A DNA stretch of 64,000 bases from an uncultured Opitutales bacterium (GCA_937775295.1 CALKBZ010000034.1:1-64000), one strand, 5' to 3'; shown: positions 8,538-17,948, counted from the first letter of the stretch. Numbers and translations are program-made. Notes: generated from the letters alone by a model not told the origin.

Positions 8538-9605
8538 TTAATGATTGTGGCCACTGTGGTCTATCGCTGCAGCTGCCTTTGGTTTGACGAATTCAATCGT
8601 AGCCGCGTCGCGCAGACTCTTGATGTAGACTTGTGCTGCTTCGCCCTTCGCGTTTTGAGTGAGGTAGTCGAGGATCTGATCTTTCGCCTCAGCGAACGGA
8701 ATGGTGCTGGACTCCCCAGCTTCTTGGCGGTCAGTCACTTTGATGATGTGGTAGCCAAAGGACGTCTCGACGACTGCACCGACTGCATCAACGTCCTGAC
8801 TGAAGACGGCAACTTCGAATTCTGGCACCATCTGGCCTTTTCCAAATTGTCCGAGTGAACCACCTTGTGCGCCGCTCGGGCAACCTGAATGCGCCTTTGC
8901 GGCATCCTCGAAGGTGGTGGTTTTGGCGACGATGTCAGCGCGGATCGCTTCGAGTTGTGCCAACTTGGCGGCTTTCGCTGCGTCGTCCTCTCCTGCTTCG
9001 AAAGAAAGTAGAATGTGGCTGGCAGATGCGTTCGCTGGGCTCGCTGGACTTTCGAAGTTCTGCGGGTTACCATTGTAGAATGCTTGAGCATCCGCTTCGG
9101 AGGCTGCGGCCACATCTTTGGTTTGGATTTCGAACAGTTGGCGAGTAGCCATGTCGGCGTTAATGTTTTCCTTGAGTGTTTCAAGGGTCATGCCTTGCGA
9201 TGCGAGCGCTCTCTCAAAAGTAATTCCCTCAGGAATCGAGGTTTTAATTTGTGCGATGGTGCTCGCCACTTCTTCGTCTGAAACGACAATTCCTAAACCT
9301 GCAACAACGCTCGCGATGAGCTTCTCGGTGATGGCATTATCCTCAGCACTCTTGAGTGCCTGTGCTTTAATTTCGTCGGATATGGGTGCGCCCTGAGCTT
9401 GTGCCTGATATTGCTGGAGCATCATATTTGCCATATCTTGGAGATCGCCTTGGGTGATCACTTCGTCATTCACGCGAATGGCGATTGTTTCGTCGGCAGC
9501 AGGTGATGCCGCGGGCTCGCTGACAGGTGTCGTTTCGGTGTCTGCAGCAAATGCGCTTGCCGACAGTAATAGGGCAGTTGTGGATAGTGCTTTGAAAATC
9601 TTCAT
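8538..9605 (-). CDS. Secreted parvulin-type peptidyl-prolyl isomerase (SurA/PpiC-like)
   Basis: A 355-residue protein. The N-terminal signal peptide (MKIFKALSTTALLLSASAFA) is followed by an acidic linker. A SurA-like helical N-domain begins AIRVNDEVITQGDL. The parvulin domain (about residues 190-320) shows ASHILLSFEAG, then GGSLGQFGKGQMVPEFEVAVF and FGYHIIKVTDR. These are family hallmarks of a chaperone that folds outer-membrane proteins in the periplasm. The C-terminus ends in the His-rich DHSGHNH, which could bind metal (inference). It is monocistronic, with its own terminator and a 450-base upstream spacer. Confidence 0.9.
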   Translation of the reverse strand: MKIFKALSTTALLLSASAFAADTETTPVSEPAASPAADETIAIRVNDEVITQGDLQDMANMMLQQYQAQAQGAPISDEIKAQALKSAEDNAITEKLIASVVAGLGIVVSDEEVASTIAQIKTSIPEGITFERALASQGMTLETLKENINADMATRQLFEIQTKDVAAASEADAQAFYNGNPQNFESPASPANASASHILLSFEAGEDDAAKAAKLAQLEAIRADIVAKTTTFEDAAKAHSGCPSGAQGGSLGQFGKGQMVPEFEVAVFSQDVDAVGAVVETSFGYHIIKVTDRQEAGESSTIPFAEAKDQILDYLTQNAKGEAAQVYIKSLRDAATIEFVKPKAAAAIDHSGHNH

Positions 9606-10058
9606 ATAAATTAAATTATTAAACGAATGGTTGTTTTTTGTTAACGGGAGCAGCGAGGATCAAAGAGGAACCGAAGAAAGTAAACGAAAAATATGGCTGA
9701 TGATGCCTTCGCCATGGTCGATTGATCGGAACTAGTTCGATTTTCGTGGGATAGCTGCTATGAGCTTAGAAAGCAAATAGGCACTGCTCTTGCATGAAAA
9801 GTCCCCGTGCTGAACCGACTCTGGCAAGCAGTAAACGTCGTCGGGGTTCAGCCACCTTTGATTAGCTCGTTAATCGATCAAAAATAGGATGCCGACGTAG
9901 AGCATTCCATTAAATTGAAGCAGAAGGCTTGAACGCAGTCTTGAATTTTGGAATCGTTCAACTTAACTGGCGAAGTCTACGCATCGTCAGGGTGGGCGTG
10001 GGCAGTTTAATTTGGCATTGAGCAAGCTCAATTCACGCCATTTAATCGTATGAGTTGT
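9606..10058. other. 453-base intergenic region
   Basis: No convincing gene. An imperfect inverted repeat (gtgctgaaccgac at about 9807 with gtcggggttcagccac at about 9840-9855) could form a hairpin. The ~50 bases before the parvulin ATG are AT-rich and probably hold its promoter. Confidence 0.5.
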
Positions 10059-10628
10059 TTACTGTTTGATCGCCTCGATGTTGATCGTGATATCGACATC
10101 TGCGCCGACAGCGGGCTGGCCGCCAAGGATGCCCCATTCGGTGCGGTCGATTTGTGTGTTGGCTTCCCACCCGGAAAGCTGTGCGCCGTTCCTGCCAGGG
10201 CCGAAACCTAAGAGATCGACGTTGAGTTTCACTTCTTTGGTGGTTCCGAGCATAGTGAGATTTCCCGTTACTTTGAAGCTGTCCTTGTTGTCGGTCTTGG
10301 CCCAGTGAGTTGATTTGAAAGTAATGAGCGGGTGTTTCTCGGAAGCAAAGTAATCGTCCTCTTGTAAATGAGTGTCGCGCTTTTTATTGGCGGTGTTGAC
10401 CGAGGGCACTGTGATAATCGCTTCGATGCTACTGTTGCTGAGGTCGTCACGATCGACGCTGAGTGTGCCTTCGAACTGATTGAATGAGCCGGTAGTTTTT
10501 GCAACGAAGTGTCGGATGCTGAATTTGACCGATGAGTGCGTTGGATCGATTTTGTAGATTTCGACTTCTGCAGCAGCGTAGAGGCTGCTAACTGCGAGGG
10601 CGAGAGTAAGAAGTATTGGTTTAGTCAT
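10059..10628 (-). CDS. YceI-family periplasmic protein
   Basis: A 189-residue lipocalin-like YceI protein. A signal peptide (about residues 1-20, ending LYAAAEV) precedes [15 protein letters not shown], the family's opening strand motif. [11 protein letters not shown] and [18 protein letters not shown] follow. YceI proteins bind isoprenoid-like lipids in the periplasm, but the ligand here is unknown. It starts 9 bases after the anti-sigma stop, so sigma, anti-sigma and YceI form one transcription unit. YceI may be a target or sensor partner of the sigma factor. Confidence 0.9.
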   Translation of the reverse strand: MTKPILLTLALAVSSLYAAAEVEIYKIDPTHSSVKFSIRHFVAKTTGSFNQFEGTLSVDRDDLSNSSIEAIITVPSVNTANKKRDTHLQEDDYFASEKHPLITFKSTHWAKTDNKDSFKVTGNLTMLGTTKEVKLNVDLLGFGPGRNGAQLSGWEANTQIDRTEWGILGGQPAVGADVDITINIEAIKQ

Positions 10629-10637
10629 AGTCGTAAT

Positions 10638-11522
10638 TTAGATAAAATCGGCAAGGCTCTCTTTGCAGCCTTGCGTGGTGAGAATAAAGATTTGTTCGCC
10701 TTCGGCCCATACTTTGAAGGCTTGTTGCTGAGCCTCAAAAACTTTGCTTTTCTGGCCTTGGCAAGGTGTGCAGTCGATGGGGACACGTGCCTTATCTACA
10801 GTAATCAAGTGATAGACTTGGTCGTTCTTGAAGCAAATCATGCTCAGCTTGGTGCCATCGTAGTCGAAGGTGACGCAACCGATGGTGGTAAGCTGTTCGA
10901 GTTTCTTTGGGATCTGTGCTGGGTTCGGCATCCCGGTGCTGGCCAGGTGACTTTGTAAATCGCCGACTTGTTCGCCGCGTTTGTCGAATTTCGAGCCGTT
11001 GAATTCGCTGATTTGTTGAGCGAGGAATTCGATCATATTCGGTACCCCTGCGGTGGCGATTATGGGCGAGGCACCTGCTGCAGATTGATCGTTGTTGGCC
11101 AGTTGCGTCGGCGCTTCGCTGCGAGACAGCATAAGTGCGACTCCGGCGATGGCAAAGATTGCGGCAATGCCCATCCATGCTCGGAGCCCAGAGCGCTGGT
11201 CGGAGCGATTCGTGGGCTGCGTAAAACGGATGGTGTGTTGGTCCTGCTCGGTGTCTTCGGCCTTGGTGCCGATTAGCTGCGATTGAGCGGCGTGGGCATG
11301 CATGCCAGTCAAGATGGCTGCATAGAGATCGGCGGGCGGTTCGATACGGTTCAGGTCATTGCGGATTTTGGCATCGAGCGCCTGTTGCTCATCAAACCAA
11401 GTACGCAGTTCGGCGTCCTTTTTAAGCAGTTCAAGTGCTTCGGCGATCAATGGATCGTTGCGGTCCTCGCTGTTGTCGGGACGACAGAGCTGGAGAATAT
11501 TTTGTGCTTCTTCGCGGTGCAT
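10638..11522 (-). CDS. Membrane-anchored anti-sigma factor
   Basis: A 294-residue protein lying three bases after the ECF sigma gene. The N-terminal ~105 residues are cytoplasmic and helical (MHREEAQNILQLC...). One membrane segment, MGIAAIFAIAGVALML, lies near residues 117-132. The ~160-residue C-terminal part would be periplasmic. It has no clear HxxxCxxC zinc anti-sigma motif. The outer domain has several cysteines, including CTPC near residue 252 and QGCKE near the end. Role assigned mainly from position and topology. A redox-sensing function is only a suggestion. Confidence 0.75.
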   Translation of the reverse strand: MHREEAQNILQLCRPDNSEDRNDPLIAEALELLKKDAELRTWFDEQQALDAKIRNDLNRIEPPADLYAAILTGMHAHAAQSQLIGTKAEDTEQDQHTIRFTQPTNRSDQRSGLRAWMGIAAIFAIAGVALMLSRSEAPTQLANNDQSAAGASPIIATAGVPNMIEFLAQQISEFNGSKFDKRGEQVGDLQSHLASTGMPNPAQIPKKLEQLTTIGCVTFDYDGTKLSMICFKNDQVYHLITVDKARVPIDCTPCQGQKSKVFEAQQQAFKVWAEGEQIFILTTQGCKESLADFI

Positions 11523-11525
11523 AGC

Positions 11526-12050
11526 TTAAAGGGTGTTGGCAGAAGTTTCGGTTTCTTTACGCTTAAAGATCTCGCGGAGCTGCGCTTTGCCGCGGGAGAG
11601 CCGTGACATGATTGTGCCAATGGGCATGTCGAGGATTTCGGCGATTTCTTTATAAGAAAGATCTTTGAGATAGAACAGGGCGACTGGCTCGCGGTAAACG
11701 GCATCGACTTCTTCGAGGGCTTCGATGGCGAGATGACCATCCATGGTGCGGCGCACGTGTGGCTCGACCGAACCACCAATATTTTCGAGCATTTCTGGCT
11801 CGTAGCTATCGATACGGCCGTCTTTACGCCGGCGGCGTAGAAATTCGCGGTAAAGAGTGGTGAATAGCCAGGACTTCACCTTGGATTTATCGCGCAACGA
11901 ATCTCCTTTTTCAGCATATATGAAAAAGGCCTGTTGGGCTAAGTCGCCCGCCTCATGCTCGTTTTTGGCTAGACTGTAGCCGAAACGATAGAGCGGTTGG
12001 TAGTAGGCACTCACGATTTCTTCGAAGTTTAAATTAGATTCTGTGGTCAT
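11526..12050 (-). CDS. ECF RNA polymerase sigma factor
   Basis: A 174-residue sigma-70 of the extracytoplasmic-function class. Region 2 shows YYQPLYRFGYSLAKNEHEAGDLAQQAFF and SKVKSWLFTTLYREFLRRRR. Region 4 shows ALEEVDAVYREPVALFYLKDLSYKEIAEIL and IGTIMSRLSRGKAQLREI. It heads the sigma/anti-sigma/YceI operon. The queA stop lies 67 bases upstream on the same strand. Confidence 0.93.
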   Translation of the reverse strand: MTTESNLNFEEIVSAYYQPLYRFGYSLAKNEHEAGDLAQQAFFIYAEKGDSLRDKSKVKSWLFTTLYREFLRRRRKDGRIDSYEPEMLENIGGSVEPHVRRTMDGHLAIEALEEVDAVYREPVALFYLKDLSYKEIAEILDMPIGTIMSRLSRGKAQLREIFKRKETETSANTL

Positions 12051-12117
12051 GTGAGTGGACTCGATGGTCGCTTATTCCGAAAAAAAATGAGGCAATGGAT
12101 TCGGGATAGTGGAGGGG

Positions 12118-13207
12118 CTATACAATCAGCATGGCGTCTCCATAGCTATAGAAGTTATAATTATGCTCAATCGCCTCGGCGTAAAGTGCTAACAGCCATT
12201 CAATGCCCCGTTCGTCGCCAGGACTTAAAAATGCTGAAACGAGACAGAGCAGGGTCGATTTCGGCAGGTGAAAGTTGGTAATCAGGGCGTCGACGGCCTC
12301 AAAGCGTGCAGGTGGGTAGATAAAGATGTCGGCCTCGGCTTGCACGGATCCAGTTGGAGTTAGGCAAGTCTCTGCTGCGGTTCTGGTGCGCCGCATCGCA
12401 TCTTCGATTGAACGCACCGAGGTGGTGCCAACCGCGACTCGTGGGCCTGGACTGGGTTGCTGGAGCGATTGAAAGGCGGCGGCGGGAATCTCATACCACT
12501 CGCGGTGAATGTTGTGATCGAGGATGTTATCGACCTGGATGGGGTGAAACGTGCCGATACCGACTTGCAGGGTAAGATCGTGGAATTGAGCGCCGTGTGC
12601 TTCGAGGTCAGCAATAAGATCGGGCGTAAAGTGCAGGCCGGCAGTGGGCGCGGCTACAGCCACGCGCTTGTCGTAATCGGCGTAGACGGTCTGGTAGCGC
12701 TCGTTGTCGTTGGCGCTGCGCGGGTCGTCGATCGTGCGTTCGATGTAAGGCGGCAAAGGCATCATGCCGAGCCGCTCGGAAAGGTCGATCACGGACTCGT
12801 CGCGCACAGGATGGAAGCGTACGCGGTAGTTGCCATTTTCGCCAGCGTTGAGCACTTCAGCGCTGTATTCGCTGTCGATACCGAAGGTTCCGCCATGCAG
12901 GGTCTTCTTGCCTGGACGTAGGAGACACCACCAAGTGAAGGCGTCCTCTGCGGGCTGCAGCAGCAGGCATTCGACTTTGCCGCCGCTGGGGCGCTGACCA
13001 AAAATACGGGCCTTGAGCACTGCCGCGTTATTGCGAAAGAAGCGCGCAGTTGGCGGGCAAATGATCGCCGATTTGAGCGAACGTCGTGTGTGTGATTTGG
13101 CGAGTCTTGCGGTCTACCACCATCAGTCGTGAGGCATCGCGCTGAGCGGCGGGCTCTTGTGCGATGCGTGCCGTGGGAAGGTGATAATCAAATAGTGAGC
13201 TGTCCAT
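12118..13207 (-). pseudogene. queA: S-adenosylmethionine:tRNA ribosyltransferase-isomerase, frameshifted
   Basis: QueA adds the epoxycyclopentanediol moiety from SAM in queuosine synthesis. The first ~57 codons (ATG at 13207, reading MDSSLFDYHLPTARIAQEP) are a good QueA N-terminus but run into TAA near 13031. The remaining ~300 codons continue in another frame from about 13040 (FRNNAAVLKARIFGQRPSGG onward) to the stop at 12118. They contain AGLHFTPDLI and GTTSVRSIEDA. One extra base in GCGCTTCTTTCGC (about 13037-13045) accounts for it, since removing one base restores a continuous family-length protein. It is either a genuine mutation or an assembly error. The 3' part is well conserved, which favours a recent event. 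Confidence 0.85.
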
Positions 13208-13541
13208 TCAGAGGCTTTTAGACGGGGAATCCGAGAGTGGGAAGTTATATTTTGTGGTAAGTGATTTAGCCAAGCTTGGTAATGTGAATGGGTGCTTAGC
13301 AGCCGCAGTCAGGTCGAGCCTAGCCGAGTCGACCACGAGCTTGATGACTTCTGCATAACAATCAACCTACATCATAGCATTGTGTAGGACTTTGCGCTTT
13401 GACTTCCAGCAGTCTTTTAATGCTAGGCACAGGCTGCTGAGCCAACTTAGCAAAGAACAACAGCGATTTTAATCAATCACCGCAAATGTCCTTGCGACCA
13501 GGTTTTTATAAGAGCTATAATCCTTCGTTCATTATCACCCT
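13208..13541. other. Divergent spacer between queA and the SNF2 helicase
   Basis: 334 bases with no gene. A promoter for the helicase is visible at its right end and the queA promoter must lie at its left end. Nothing else recognisable. Confidence 0.5.
13492..13521 (+). promoter_or_regulatory. Probable sigma-70 promoter of the SNF2 helicase
   Basis: TTGCGA (13492-13497) and a consensus TATAAT (13516-13521) separated by 18 bases. Transcription would start near 13528, leaving a leader of about 14 bases before the ATG at 13542. Confidence 0.6.
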
Positions 13542-16148
13542 ATGTCTGCTCGTGCATCCAGTCGTGTTTATAATCAAGCCGCCCTTGAAGTGTGGTTCGA
13601 AAACGTGGCACTCGATTGGGAGACTTTTTTTTCTGAAGAGGCACTAAAGTGGGGCCGCGAAATTTACCTAAAAGGCCAAATATCGGGCGTCGAATTGGCG
13701 GATCAGGATGTGATTATCAATTGCGCTTTTGCGCGTAAAGATACCTGCTACGTCGTGGTTGAGTGGGGGCCAAAGGGACCAATTGTTCGTTGTTCGACGG
13801 AGGATGATGCGATGGGCGATGCGGTTGCTGTCGGTGGGTTGTATGAGGTCGAAGAGTTAATCGCGGATGAGATTGACCCGCTGCCCTATGTGCCGACACC
13901 GAAGCCAGATCTGCAAGAGGCCGCCATCGTGGCAGCGGCGTTGGCGAAGCAACAGAGCTCAACAGTCAACTCGAAGCATTCCGAAGTGCCACCGGCTCGA
14001 CGATTGACCCCGCGTTTGGAGGGGCTTAGCACGGGCCTGCGAATGACGGCGTATTGGGTGAATTCTGATTTTTCACGTGAATCGGCGTTTCAAGCTAAGG
14101 GTGGCAAGATGTCGATTGCGGAGCGCGAGATGTTGGTGCGCTTGACGGCGTTGGCCAAGGAAGCCGGATTCATATTTCGACGCGACCCGAATGATTTCTT
14201 AATGCATGACGCCGCGCGGATTGCGCCGTTTTTATCGCATACACGCAAGCGCTGGGAGGATGTCTTTGGCTATCTAGATCTCGATCTGGATGCGCAAAGT
14301 TTGGCGGAGGGTGTGAAGCAGGTGAAGATTATTGGCCGCGTCGAATCGGCTGGTAAGGCTAATATGCGTGTGGATTGGCGCTTAAAGTTGGGCAAGCGTT
14401 GGCTTGATCCTGAAGATGCGGAGCGCTTGGCCAAGGCGGGCCGTGGCACGCATATTGTACACGGACTTGGCTTGGTGAAGATCGCCGACGATCAGATCAC
14501 GGCGCTAGCGGAGTGGCGCGTGGCAGCGGCTTCCGGCTCGGAAGAGACGCAAACTTGGCCGCGTTATATGGTGTTTTCGCTGTTTGGCCAGCGTGGTGCG
14601 GAACTAGACTTGGAGCAAGAGATGCAAGAGTGGCGGGCGACACTAGAGCCCCAGCAGGCTGAGTCGGGGGAGCCGTTGGAATCGGATCCTACTGAAGTGG
14701 TGTTGCCTGATTTCCTGCGTCCGTATCAGGCGCATGGTGTGCGTTGGATGGCAAACCTGCGGGCACAAAGCTGCCATGGCTTGTTGGCGGATGAGATGGG
14801 CTTGGGCAAAACGCTGCAGGTCTTGACGCTGTTGAGTGCCTATCCGATTGAAGGTAAGGATAGTTTGATTGTGTGCCCTGCGAGTGTCGTTCCAGTGTGG
14901 GAGAATGAAGTGAAGCAGTGGTATCCGCATTTGGATATAGCGGTGCTGCGCAGCGGCGAAACCTTTGAGGTGCCGTCGGCGAGGAGACCGAGATTGTGGA
15001 TTGCGAGCTATACACAATTGCGCCGGCATAAGCATTTATTGGAGGGTACCGAATTTGGCTATGCGGTGCTGGATGAGGCGCAGCAGATTAAAAATCCCGA
15101 AGCAAAGGTGACGCATGCTTGTTGTGCGATTCGTGCGGAGTGTCGGCTCGCGTTGACGGGCACGCCGATAGAGAATCGTTTGCTGGATGTGTGGACCTTG
15201 TTTCGCTTCATCATGCCGGGCTTATTGGGGTCGCGTCGTCGCTTCGAAGATGTGGCTAGTTCGCCAGATATTTCGGTGCGTAAGACACTCGAGCAAACCT
15301 TGCGTAAGCAGATCGCGCCGTTCTTGCTACGCCGTAAAAAAGACAAGGTCGGCAAGGATCTACCGCCGAAAGTGGAGATGGATTTGATTTGTCCGATTAC
15401 TGAGACGCAGCGTCAGATTTATGAGGGCTTACTGAATCAGGGTCGTGAGCAAATGGGCGACGATTTACAGGAAGCAATGCAGTCGAACCCAATGAATTTC
15501 TTCACGCTGTTGACTCGCTTGCGGCAAGCTTGTTGCGACTCTGGCTTGATTCCAGGTCTGGACATCGACCCGATGCAAAGCGGCAAGATTCAGATGTTGC
15601 TCACCAAACTAGGTGAAGCTTTAACGGGGACAGGTGCGCGTAAGGTCGTGATCTTTAGTCAGTTCGTGCAGTTGCTCAAGCGGGTGAAGCCGTTGATTCA
15701 AAAAGAGTTTCCTGATGTGGAGCTGTTGGAGTTGAATGGACATACCAAGAATCGCTCAAAGCCAGTGGAGACTTTTCAAAAAAAGAAGGGGCCTGCCGTT
15801 ATTTTGGTGAGTCTGCGAGCTGGTGGCACGGGGATTACGCTGCACGCTGCGGATTATGTGTTCTTACTCGACCCGTGGTGGAATCCTGCGGTCGAGAGTC
15901 AAGCAGTGGATCGCGTGCACCGTATTGGTCAGAGCAAGCGAGTGTTCGTGTACCGTATGATCACGCAAGGCACGATCGAGGAACGTATTCAGCATCTAAA
16001 GGCCGAGAAGCGTGAACTGTTTGAAAGCACTTTGGGGAATCTCGGTAGTGCGAAGGATCTGCGTGAACACTTTGCCGATTTGGAGGAGTTGGCGAAGTTG
16101 CTACCACCGGAGTCGGTGAGGCGTGGGGGTTTGAGAGCGGAGACTTGA
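13542..16148 (+). CDS. SNF2-family helicase/translocase
   Basis: 868 residues. The N-terminal ~380 residues are a bacterial SNF2-associated region with no recognised motif. The ATPase core has DEMGLGKTLQVL (motif I, near residue 416), DEAQQIKNPEAK (motif II, near 510), LTGTPIENRLLDVW (motif III) and a C-terminal lobe with SLRAGGTGITLHAADYVF and DRVHRIGQSKRVFVYR. These double-stranded-DNA translocases remodel protein-DNA or RNA polymerase complexes (RapA-like). The specific job is unknown. It is convergent with an operon ending in a SWIB-domain gene, whose eukaryotic relatives belong to SWI/SNF complexes. Confidence 0.93.
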   Translation: MSARASSRVYNQAALEVWFENVALDWETFFSEEALKWGREIYLKGQISGVELADQDVIINCAFARKDTCYVVVEWGPKGPIVRCSTEDDAMGDAVAVGGLYEVEELIADEIDPLPYVPTPKPDLQEAAIVAAALAKQQSSTVNSKHSEVPPARRLTPRLEGLSTGLRMTAYWVNSDFSRESAFQAKGGKMSIAEREMLVRLTALAKEAGFIFRRDPNDFLMHDAARIAPFLSHTRKRWEDVFGYLDLDLDAQSLAEGVKQVKIIGRVESAGKANMRVDWRLKLGKRWLDPEDAERLAKAGRGTHIVHGLGLVKIADDQITALAEWRVAAASGSEETQTWPRYMVFSLFGQRGAELDLEQEMQEWRATLEPQQAESGEPLESDPTEVVLPDFLRPYQAHGVRWMANLRAQSCHGLLADEMGLGKTLQVLTLLSAYPIEGKDSLIVCPASVVPVWENEVKQWYPHLDIAVLRSGETFEVPSARRPRLWIASYTQLRRHKHLLEGTEFGYAVLDEAQQIKNPEAKVTHACCAIRAECRLALTGTPIENRLLDVWTLFRFIMPGLLGSRRRFEDVASSPDISVRKTLEQTLRKQIAPFLLRRKKDKVGKDLPPKVEMDLICPITETQRQIYEGLLNQGREQMGDDLQEAMQSNPMNFFTLLTRLRQACCDSGLIPGLDIDPMQSGKIQMLLTKLGEALTGTGARKVVIFSQFVQLLKRVKPLIQKEFPDVELLELNGHTKNRSKPVETFQKKKGPAVILVSLRAGGTGITLHAADYVFLLDPWWNPAVESQAVDRVHRIGQSKRVFVYRMITQGTIEERIQHLKAEKRELFESTLGNLGSAKDLREHFADLEELAKLLPPESVRRGGLRAET

Positions 16149-16244
16149 GCGTGCATGGCGTTTGTAAGAGCGAGGCTTGCCGCGTCCGTCATATTTAGCC
16201 AGAGCTTCAGTTAGAGTGTGAGTAGCAAGTCTCACCTCTAACTC

Positions 16245-16280
16245 AAAAAAAAACGGCTGTTTCCGTATGGAAACAGCCGT
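16245..16280 (-). terminator. Intrinsic terminator of the nif3-aroQ-swib unit
   Basis: A perfect 12-bp stem ACGGCTGTTTCC/GGAAACAGCCGT (16253-16264 and 16269-16280) with a GTAT loop. On the minus strand it is followed by a T run (A run 16245-16253 on plus). Confidence 0.92.
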
Positions 16281-16312
16281 AGTAAAGCGGTTAAGCAACT
16301 CTGAGACCTAGC

Positions 16313-16642
16313 TTACTCAACGTTGGCGCCGACGACGGCCGCCATTTGCATCATGTTGATGGTATGACCTTCCTTGATGTTGCGCAGGTCAGTCACATTG
16401 CCAGATTTGCTAGTGGAGTTGGTGTGGCGGAAAATGGTCAGCAATTTTGCATCAGTAACGATGTATTTCCCTGCGTTTTCAGGTGCGCCGTTTTCAGTCT
16501 TTGTTTGAAGACCGTTCTTTTTGATGTAGTCCCAGAGGTTTTTAGTAATCTCTGTGCGTGGCAGCGCAGAGGCTCCCAAGAATGCTGCGAGATCAGCTTT
16601 GAGTGTTACTGGTTTGTTAAGTCCTTTTGGTTCTTCAGCCAT
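16313..16642 (-). CDS. SWIB/MDM2-domain protein
   Basis: A 109-residue protein consisting almost entirely of a SWIB domain: LAAFLGASALPRTEITKNLW, then YIKKNGLQ and DAKLLTIF. SWIB domains are known from SWI/SNF subunits and from Chlamydiae and relatives, where some are fused to topoisomerase I. The stand-alone bacterial form has no established role, though a DNA- or chromatin-associated one is suspected. Last gene of a nif3-aroQ-swib run (55 bases after aroQ), ending at a strong terminator and facing the SNF2 gene. Confidence 0.88.
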   Translation of the reverse strand: MAEEPKGLNKPVTLKADLAAFLGASALPRTEITKNLWDYIKKNGLQTKTENGAPENAGKYIVTDAKLLTIFRHTNSTSKSGNVTDLRNIKEGHTINMMQMAAVVGANVE

Positions 16643-16697
16643 AATAGTTTTGTCTGTTGGTTGTTTTATTTTGTTGAGGTGAAGTGTAACGATTCAA

Positions 16698-17132
16698 TTA
16701 ATCGAGCTTCGCTAAATGTTTAAGTGCGGCGACGTAGCCGTCGAAGCCGAGGCCGGAGATGACGCCAATGCAGGCTTCCGCGGTCATTGAGTGATGGCGG
16801 ATAGCCTCGCGTTTATAAATATTACTGACGTGCACCTCAATCGCAGGCAAGTCGCTGCCGGCTAATGCGTCGCGCAGGGCGAGGCTGGTGTGCGTTAGTG
16901 CGCCGGGGTTGATAATTAGGCCAAAAACTTCGGAGTCTGCGCATTCGCCGATCTCATCAATGATGAAGCCTTCGTGATTGGATTGGTAGAATTGCACTTC
17001 CACGCCGAGCTCTGCGGCCTCGTCAGTGATGAGGTTTTCGAGGTCGGTGAGTGTTTGATCGCCGTAGATGGATGGCTCGCGTTTACCGAGTCGATCCAAG
17101 TTGGGGCCGTTGATGATGACGATGCGTTTCAT
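16698..17132 (-). CDS. aroQ: Type II 3-dehydroquinate dehydratase
   Basis: Third step of the shikimate pathway, 3-dehydroquinate to 3-dehydroshikimate. The 144-residue length is typical. IINGPNLDRLGKREPSIYG carries the catalytic Tyr (residue 23). IINPGALTHTSLALRDAL and EVHVSNIYKRE carry the active-site Asn and His (His101). With pheA and ilvD in the window it contributes to amino-acid synthesis. Confidence 0.96.
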   Translation of the reverse strand: MKRIVIINGPNLDRLGKREPSIYGDQTLTDLENLITDEAAELGVEVQFYQSNHEGFIIDEIGECADSEVFGLIINPGALTHTSLALRDALAGSDLPAIEVHVSNIYKREAIRHHSMTAEACIGVISGLGFDGYVAALKHLAKLD

Positions 17133-17189
17133 TAATTAAAAGGAATTGTGCGAGAGCAGATATAACTTTGGGCGACTTGGCAATCTACA

Positions 17190-17948
17190 TTACAGTAAGC
17201 AGGGCGTTTTGATGAAAATCCATTCGAGGCCAAATTGTTCGGCGACTTCTTGGGCGAGGGCTTTGACGCCAAAGACCTCAGTGGCGTAGTGGCCGCAGGG
17301 GTAAAGATTGAGCCCAAGCTCCTGTGCCATATTGAAGTGATGCTGCCGTAGCTCGCCGGTGATGAGGGTGTCGATATGGTTGGCTCGTAGCTGGTCAACT
17401 GCGCTTTGCCCGCTGCCAGTAAGGATTGCAACCCGTTGGGGCTGTTCGCTGCCGTATTCGATAGCTTGATAAGTGTCGGGGAATAGAGCCTTAAGTTTAG
17501 TGGCGAGCTCCTGCCGTCCACCTGCGGGACCTGCGGTGATGGTAGCCACATCGTTGCCTTCGTAGGGAACGAAACCGCCGGTTTTGGTAAGCCCAAGGGC
17601 CTTGGCGAGCAGGGCGTTGTTGCCGATCTCGGGGTGGCAGTCGAGCGGGAGGTGGGCGCCATAGACTGCCAGATTGCCGTCGAGAGCAGTTTTTACCTTC
17701 TTATAGCTGCTGCCGGTGAGTGGAATCGGTGCAGTCCAGTAGAGCCCGTGGTGGCAGATCAGGAAATCGGCCCCAGCGGCGATGGCTTGCTCGAAGGGGA
17801 CTTGGCCAGCATCGACGGCGGCGGCGATTTTGGTGACTTCGCCGTTATTCTCGACTTGCAGGCCGTTGTAGGATCCGGGGAAGTCTTTGACTTCGGCTCG
17901 GCGGGTGCGGGTATCACAAAAGGCTACTATCTCGGAAAGCATGAGCAT
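17190..17948 (-). CDS. Nif3-like dinuclear metal-centre protein
   Basis: About 252 residues of the NIF3/YbgI family, which forms hexameric toroids with two metals per subunit. Some members act as GTP cyclohydrolase I type 2. Metal-ligand motifs are FLICHHGLYW and VYGAHLPLDCHPEIGNN. A distal THLITGE-like strand (DTLITGELRQHH) and CGHYATEVFGVKALA near the C-terminus follow. The ATG at 17948 (MLMLSEIVAFCD) is preferred over one 25 codons upstream, which would add unrelated sequence. Precedes aroQ by 57 bases. Confidence 0.88.
   Translation of the reverse strand: MLMLSEIVAFCDTRTRRAEVKDFPGSYNGLQVENNGEVTKIAAAVDAGQVPFEQAIAAGADFLICHHGLYWTAPIPLTGSSYKKVKTALDGNLAVYGAHLPLDCHPEIGNNALLAKALGLTKTGGFVPYEGNDVATITAGPAGGRQELATKLKALFPDTYQAIEYGSEQPQRVAILTGSGQSAVDQLRANHIDTLITGELRQHHFNMAQELGLNLYPCGHYATEVFGVKALAQEVAEQFGLEWIFIKTPCLL

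Noticed and set aside
9807-9855. Hairpin as a possible small RNA or tRNA-like gene
   Set aside because: Pairing is imperfect, there is no T-loop consensus or U tract, and no tRNA fold can be drawn.
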